In this document: piece by piece, positions 6,924-9,439 of the stretch
Layout: each line of letters begins with the position of its first letter
Numbering within the stretch: the first letter of the stretch is position 1
Assembly: GCA_002382805.1 (NCBI GenBank)
Contig: DGAD01000005.1
Location: forward strand, 29,906-39,344
Source of the DNA: Clostridiales bacterium UBA4039
Lineage (GTDB): Bacteria; Bacillota; Clostridia; Lachnospirales; Vallitaleaceae
Reading direction: 5' to 3'
Length of the DNA stretch: 9,439 nt
Notes under the pieces: generated by a model
The model's database searches: none
Told to the model about the DNA's origin: nothing
The model's input: the letters and a program-made list of their open reading frames with translations, nothing else
Position numbers and translations under genes: made by a program

Positions 6924-8261
6924 ATCTTCATCCCCTCCTTTTTGACTGATTAATGCTATATATAGATTCATGGCTTCTGCCGCCTTCCATTTTGGATACT
7001 CCTTATCGTGTAAGCGCTGGCAAATGGCGTGTGGCAGAATCTCTAAGGCAGATCTTAATCCGTTTTTTTGTCCAAGGCGAAAGTATTGCTTAAATCCTTC
7101 CCTAGAAGCTAATAAAAACTGCTTCATAGTCGGATTAATCTTTGTGATATCACTTGCCTCTTGATAATAGACATAGTGTAAACGTCCTTGGAAAATAAGC
7201 TGGTCTAATTTTTTTTCGATCATAAAGGGCTCTTCAAGGATATAGTCTTCCATAAGTTGTCGTTCTTCACCACTTCCATGACTTACCCTTTGAACATTGG
7301 TTACAATAAGAGGCGCTTCTTTTTCAACAAATGGAACAAAGCTATAGTCGATAATTGTAGGCGCCATGCCTTGTTCTAATTGTATATAATGATACCCCTT
7401 TTGCCCATATGCTCGCTGATCAGTTATACCTTCTACAAAATCCGAATCCCCTTTAATATATAAGGGGCCACTTTTTCTTGTCCCTAGCCAATCAAAAAAA
7501 TACTTGTGCATAAGAATCTGACGACTTTCAACAAAATAAGGAATGGTATTATCCCGAGTCTTATGTTCTAAATATGGCTTCTTACTATTAAGTCCCATAT
7601 TATTATTGGTCAATCCATAGATTTTGCCGTCGATAGTCTTATTATACGCATTTTTATTATATAAATTAGGGACAAAATATCGTCGTCCTTCTTGTTGATA
7701 TAGCTCAGAAGGCGCATCAAAAAAAAGCTTGATATAATTGGAAAAATCCACTCCTTCAAGTTCTGCAAGTATGGTGTCCAGTTTATCAAGTATAATCGCC
7801 TTGTTAATCTTTACTTTATCTGAATCAACCGGAACCGCTAAGGTATGGTATAATTCCAAAGATTTCTTTTTTGAATTGTATTTTTGAATGGGGTCTTCAA
7901 GTGTTATATAATATTTTTCTATGCTATCAAGAAGTTGATGTTTTTCCAGCGCATCTTTTCCCATTAACTGATCTTTTTTCATAAAAAATGTCAAATAATT
8001 ATTTGAATGTATTTTTTTAGTTGGATCAATCGGCTTATTCATTGCAATCAACGTTGAATAATAATCCCTCATTGCAAACCATGCATATTCTTTCTCCGCT
8101 AGATGCCCGTCCTTACTGTTATAGACCTTGACTGTCTGTATATTTCCCTCATCATTCAATCGTACATATGCTCCGCTTTTCAAAACATAATTATCCGTAA
8201 TTAAACGAACACCTTTTTGTTCATATGCCTGGCTAAACTGCTGAACTAATTGGTCAATCAT
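6528..8261 (-). CDS. cas8b: Cascade large subunit Cas8b (type I-B, TM1802-like)
   Basis: Cas8b recognises the PAM and starts R-loop formation within Cascade. I assign the 577-residue protein by its place between cas6 and cas7, its length, and its resemblance to the TM1802/Csh1 large-subunit families. The N-terminal part holds a conserved-looking block, YAWFAMRDYYSTLIAMNKP (59-77), followed by NNYLTFFMKK. Few cysteines are present and I see no CxxC pairs, so the zinc-finger motif of some Cas8b proteins appears absent. The ATG overlaps the cas6 stop (ATGA, 8258-8261), and AGGAGG lies 10 nt upstream. The C-terminal 131 residues are helical-looking and appear to be translated a second time as Cas11b from an internal start at 6923. 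Confidence 0.92.
   Translation of the reverse strand: MIDQLVQQFSQAYEQKGVRLITDNYVLKSGAYVRLNDEGNIQTVKVYNSKDGHLAEKEYAWFAMRDYYSTLIAMNKPIDPTKKIHSNNYLTFFMKKDQLMGKDALEKHQLLDSIEKYYITLEDPIQKYNSKKKSLELYHTLAVPVDSDKVKINKAIILDKLDTILAELEGVDFSNYIKLFFDAPSELYQQEGRRYFVPNLYNKNAYNKTIDGKIYGLTNNNMGLNSKKPYLEHKTRDNTIPYFVESRQILMHKYFFDWLGTRKSGPLYIKGDSDFVEGITDQRAYGQKGYHYIQLEQGMAPTIIDYSFVPFVEKEAPLIVTNVQRVSHGSGEERQLMEDYILEEPFMIEKKLDQLIFQGRLHYVYYQEASDITKINPTMKQFLLASREGFKQYFRLGQKNGLRSALEILPHAICQRLHDKEYPKWKAAEAMNLYIALISQKGGDEDMAGKILQLRKMLSTKLAEPVTQDCDTDDEFYYLSGQIISYMLDRSKSQSTKHSMANMFLETKRPAQLIKEIRFAFMKYNHDISRNYRKFNNAMAMIQAYTCTDNKVDVKMLLTGYTASNLFYEKVGGNADE
6931..6940 (-). promoter_or_regulatory. Internal Shine-Dalgarno site for cas11b
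   Basis: The minus strand reads AAGGAGGGGA inside cas8b, encoding Lys-Gly-Gly. By eye, the plus-strand string CCTCC occurs at only six places in the window. Four of these precede a start codon (cas1, cas7b, cas8b and this internal one); the other two (near 3877 and 5401) have no ATG at a suitable distance. A second ATG three bases after this site's GGAGGG is out of frame and is not favoured. Confidence 0.75.
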
Positions 8262-8968
8262 GACCGCTTCCCCTCCTTATAATAATTAGCCACGACGTAC
8301 CCCATACCAAGTGACGTCTTCTCCCCAATTCCCGTAGCAAGTGCCAAATTGGCAAGCTTTTGTGCTTCTGGATTATCTGCAATCTGCATCTTCACCTTAT
8401 GTGCCAGAAAATGTATGGATTTATAGGGAATCTTAATTGGAATACGATTGGTCTTGATTAAACCATTGCAAAATTGAGGCACTTGAATCTTATCCTCATA
8501 ATAGTTATAGTATTTTTTCTCTAGCAGCCCTACGATACGTTTTTCAATAAATTCCAAAGGATTGTGTTCAGGAAGAACATAGCCTTCATCCGATGTTAAG
8601 ACAATCGGTGTGATAGATACCAACTCTCGTATATGACCTTCGTCTTTCTTTTTCAAATCCGTTGCTATCAAATCCATCACTTCAAAGCTTGACGCTTTCA
8701 TGCATTGTATTATCTGGCGGGCAAATGATTCTTCCAAACATCGGACACGAAAAACATAGATTCTACCTTTTTGATACGCCCTATTTTTCTCTACAGGATA
8801 TAAGCCTGAGAAATTATAGTACTTAGGCATTAAATCTTTATGTGCTTTTTTAAGTTCTCTACTATTTAACATGGAATAATTAAGCACTTCACTTAGAACT
8901 GTAAAGCTACTAAGATAAGGTATGTCCTTTTTAAGAACAACCGTAAACACAACTTCATAAATCAACAT
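8258..8968 (-). CDS. cas6: CRISPR RNA endoribonuclease Cas6 (type I-B)
   Basis: Cas6 cuts the array transcript inside each repeat to release crRNAs with an 8-nt 5' handle. The 236-residue protein fits the two ferredoxin-like-fold family. Its C terminus carries the diagnostic glycine-rich loop GIGEKTSLGMG (213-223). H43, in KKAHKDLMPKYYNFSGLYP, is at the usual place for the catalytic histidine of this branch. The ATG at 8968 has AAGGGG (8980-8975) 6 nt upstream. It is the first gene of the operon and its stop overlaps the cas8b start by 4 bp, so the two are coupled. With intact repeats on both sides, it should process both arrays, though the decayed terminal repeat at 9152-9181 lacks the normal cleavage end. 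Confidence 0.95.
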   Translation of the reverse strand: MLIYEVVFTVVLKKDIPYLSSFTVLSEVLNYSMLNSRELKKAHKDLMPKYYNFSGLYPVEKNRAYQKGRIYVFRVRCLEESFARQIIQCMKASSFEVMDLIATDLKKKDEGHIRELVSITPIVLTSDEGYVLPEHNPLEFIEKRIVGLLEKKYYNYYEDKIQVPQFCNGLIKTNRIPIKIPYKSIHFLAHKVKMQIADNPEAQKLANLALATGIGEKTSLGMGYVVANYYKEGKRS

Positions 8969-9151
8969 ATCTTTCCCCTTCTATAGATAGTCTCATAACT
9001 ATGCAATTATTTATTAATTTTTTATACAAATGCCTTTTAATTATATCTTCTATAATATAGCTAATCATATAAGCATTTTTTTGTCAATATCATTATGGTT
9101 TTTTCTGTTTTTTATATTATTTTTATTCTGAAAACTAGCGAATATATTTGG
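8969..9151. other. AT-rich intergenic region upstream of the cas operon
   Basis: This gap separates cas6 from the leader-distal end of the right array. It should hold the cas operon promoter and any terminator for the array transcript. I see no clear hairpin with a T-run in the minus direction, so read-through from the array into cas6 is possible. A perfect TTGACA is present on the minus strand (9087-9082), and a perfect TATAAT (9045-9040), but they are 36 bp apart and cannot pair as one promoter. No coding frame is supported. Confidence 0.7.
9064..9093 (-). promoter_or_regulatory. Candidate cas operon promoter
   Basis: ATGATA (9093-9088), 18 bp, then TATGAT (9069-9064) on the minus strand matches the sigma-A consensus at 4/6 and 5/6. 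It would leave a 5' untranslated region of about 90 nt before cas6. The nearby perfect TTGACA at 9087-9082 is only 12 bp from the same -10 element, too close for a standard promoter. The assignment is weak. Confidence 0.3.
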
Positions 9152-9181
9152 GCAAAGGTACATTGGATGTTACTGTTTGAC
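9152..9181 (-). repeat. Degenerate terminal CRISPR repeat of the right array
   Basis: Read on the minus strand, the first 23 bases match the canonical repeat at 19 positions (mismatches at repeat positions 3, 4, 16 and 18), while the last 7 match at none. Decay of the last, leader-distal repeat is a known mark of array polarity. This fixes the leader of the right array beyond the right edge and supports minus-strand transcription for both arrays. The lost part is the 5'-handle region, so Cas6 may not cut here. Confidence 0.9.
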
Positions 9182-9439
9182 AAAATACAGCGCAATTTAT
9201 GCAGACTTTTTTTGATTTCAATACATCGTATGTTACTGTTCAACTTAGGAGAGATAAAAGCTTTTTGGGATAGACATGGATTTCAATACATCGTATGTTA
9301 CTGTTCAACGAATAGCAAAAGAAAATGCTGAAACAGCAAAGTAATTTCAATACATCGTATGTTACTGTTCAACCTGGTAAATTCAATTTAATGTATGGTA
9401 GTGGCTTAAATTTCAATACATCGTATGTTACTGTTCAAC
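9152..9439 (-). CRISPR. Type I-B CRISPR array, leader-distal end (continues beyond right edge)
   Basis: Perfect 30-bp repeats lie at 9215-9244, 9280-9309, 9344-9373 and 9410-9439, identical to those of the left array. A degenerate terminal repeat is at 9152-9181. Spacers are 9182-9214 (33 bp), 9245-9279 (35 bp), 9310-9343 (34 bp) and 9374-9409 (36 bp). The window ends exactly at a repeat boundary, so array length cannot be known. These are the oldest spacers of this array. Sharing one repeat with the left array, both should be processed by the single Cas6 and loaded into the same Cascade. Confidence 0.98.

Noticed and set aside
8258..8261. A CreTA-like toxin-antitoxin module between cas6 and cas8b, as in some haloarchaeal I-B loci
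   Set aside because: The two genes overlap by 4 bp, leaving no room.
412..8968. A new accessory defence gene within the operon
   Set aside because: Every gene fits a standard I-B component and no gap exceeds 30 bp, so there is no unexplained coding space apart from the internal cas11b start.
9040..9087. Perfect TTGACA and TATAAT as one cas promoter
   Set aside because: The spacing is 36 bp, about twice what sigma-A allows. Each may belong to something else or be chance.
9095..9331. Plus-strand open frame of 78 codons
   Set aside because: It runs through CRISPR repeats and spacers, is open only because the repeat lacks stops in that frame, has no ribosome binding site, and opposes array transcription.

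Overview
The window is a complete, intact-looking type I-B CRISPR-Cas locus lying between two CRISPR arrays that share the same 30-bp repeat. Three things suggest a low-GC Gram-positive bacterium of the Clostridia: the AT-rich sequence, the strong AGGAGG-type ribosome binding sites, and a repeat that in crRNA sense begins GTTGAACAGTAAC and ends ATTGAAAT, a style familiar from clostridial I-B systems. I cannot name the species.

Layout. Everything functional reads on the minus strand, so transcription order runs from high to low coordinates. At the right edge (9152-9439) is the leader-distal end of one array: four perfect repeats, the last flush with the window end, plus a decayed terminal repeat at 9152-9181. 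An AT-rich gap of about 180 bp (8969-9151) should hold the cas promoter. The operon follows as cas6, cas8b, cas7b, cas5b, cas3 (HD nuclease and helicase in one protein), cas4, cas1, cas2. Gaps between genes are 30 bp or less, with two stop/start overlaps and one abutting pair. After cas2 comes a gene-free leader of about 200 bp (215-411), then a second array (1-214) that runs off the left edge.

How the parts work together. Cas1, Cas2 and Cas4 select and insert new spacers at the leader end of an array. Cas6 cuts the array transcript within the repeat, leaving an 8-nt handle expected to be ATTGAAAU. Cas8b, Cas7, Cas5 and probably an internally translated Cas11 form the Cascade surveillance complex. 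Cas3 unwinds and degrades DNA marked by Cascade.

The system type is well known and I see no new accessory gene. The most valuable observation is a strong Shine-Dalgarno site inside cas8b, in the same geometry as the one that starts cas8b itself. It predicts a separate 131-residue Cas11b small subunit that ordinary annotation would miss. Secondary points are the decayed terminal repeat next to the cas promoter region, a hairpin just after cas2, and candidate promoters in the leader.
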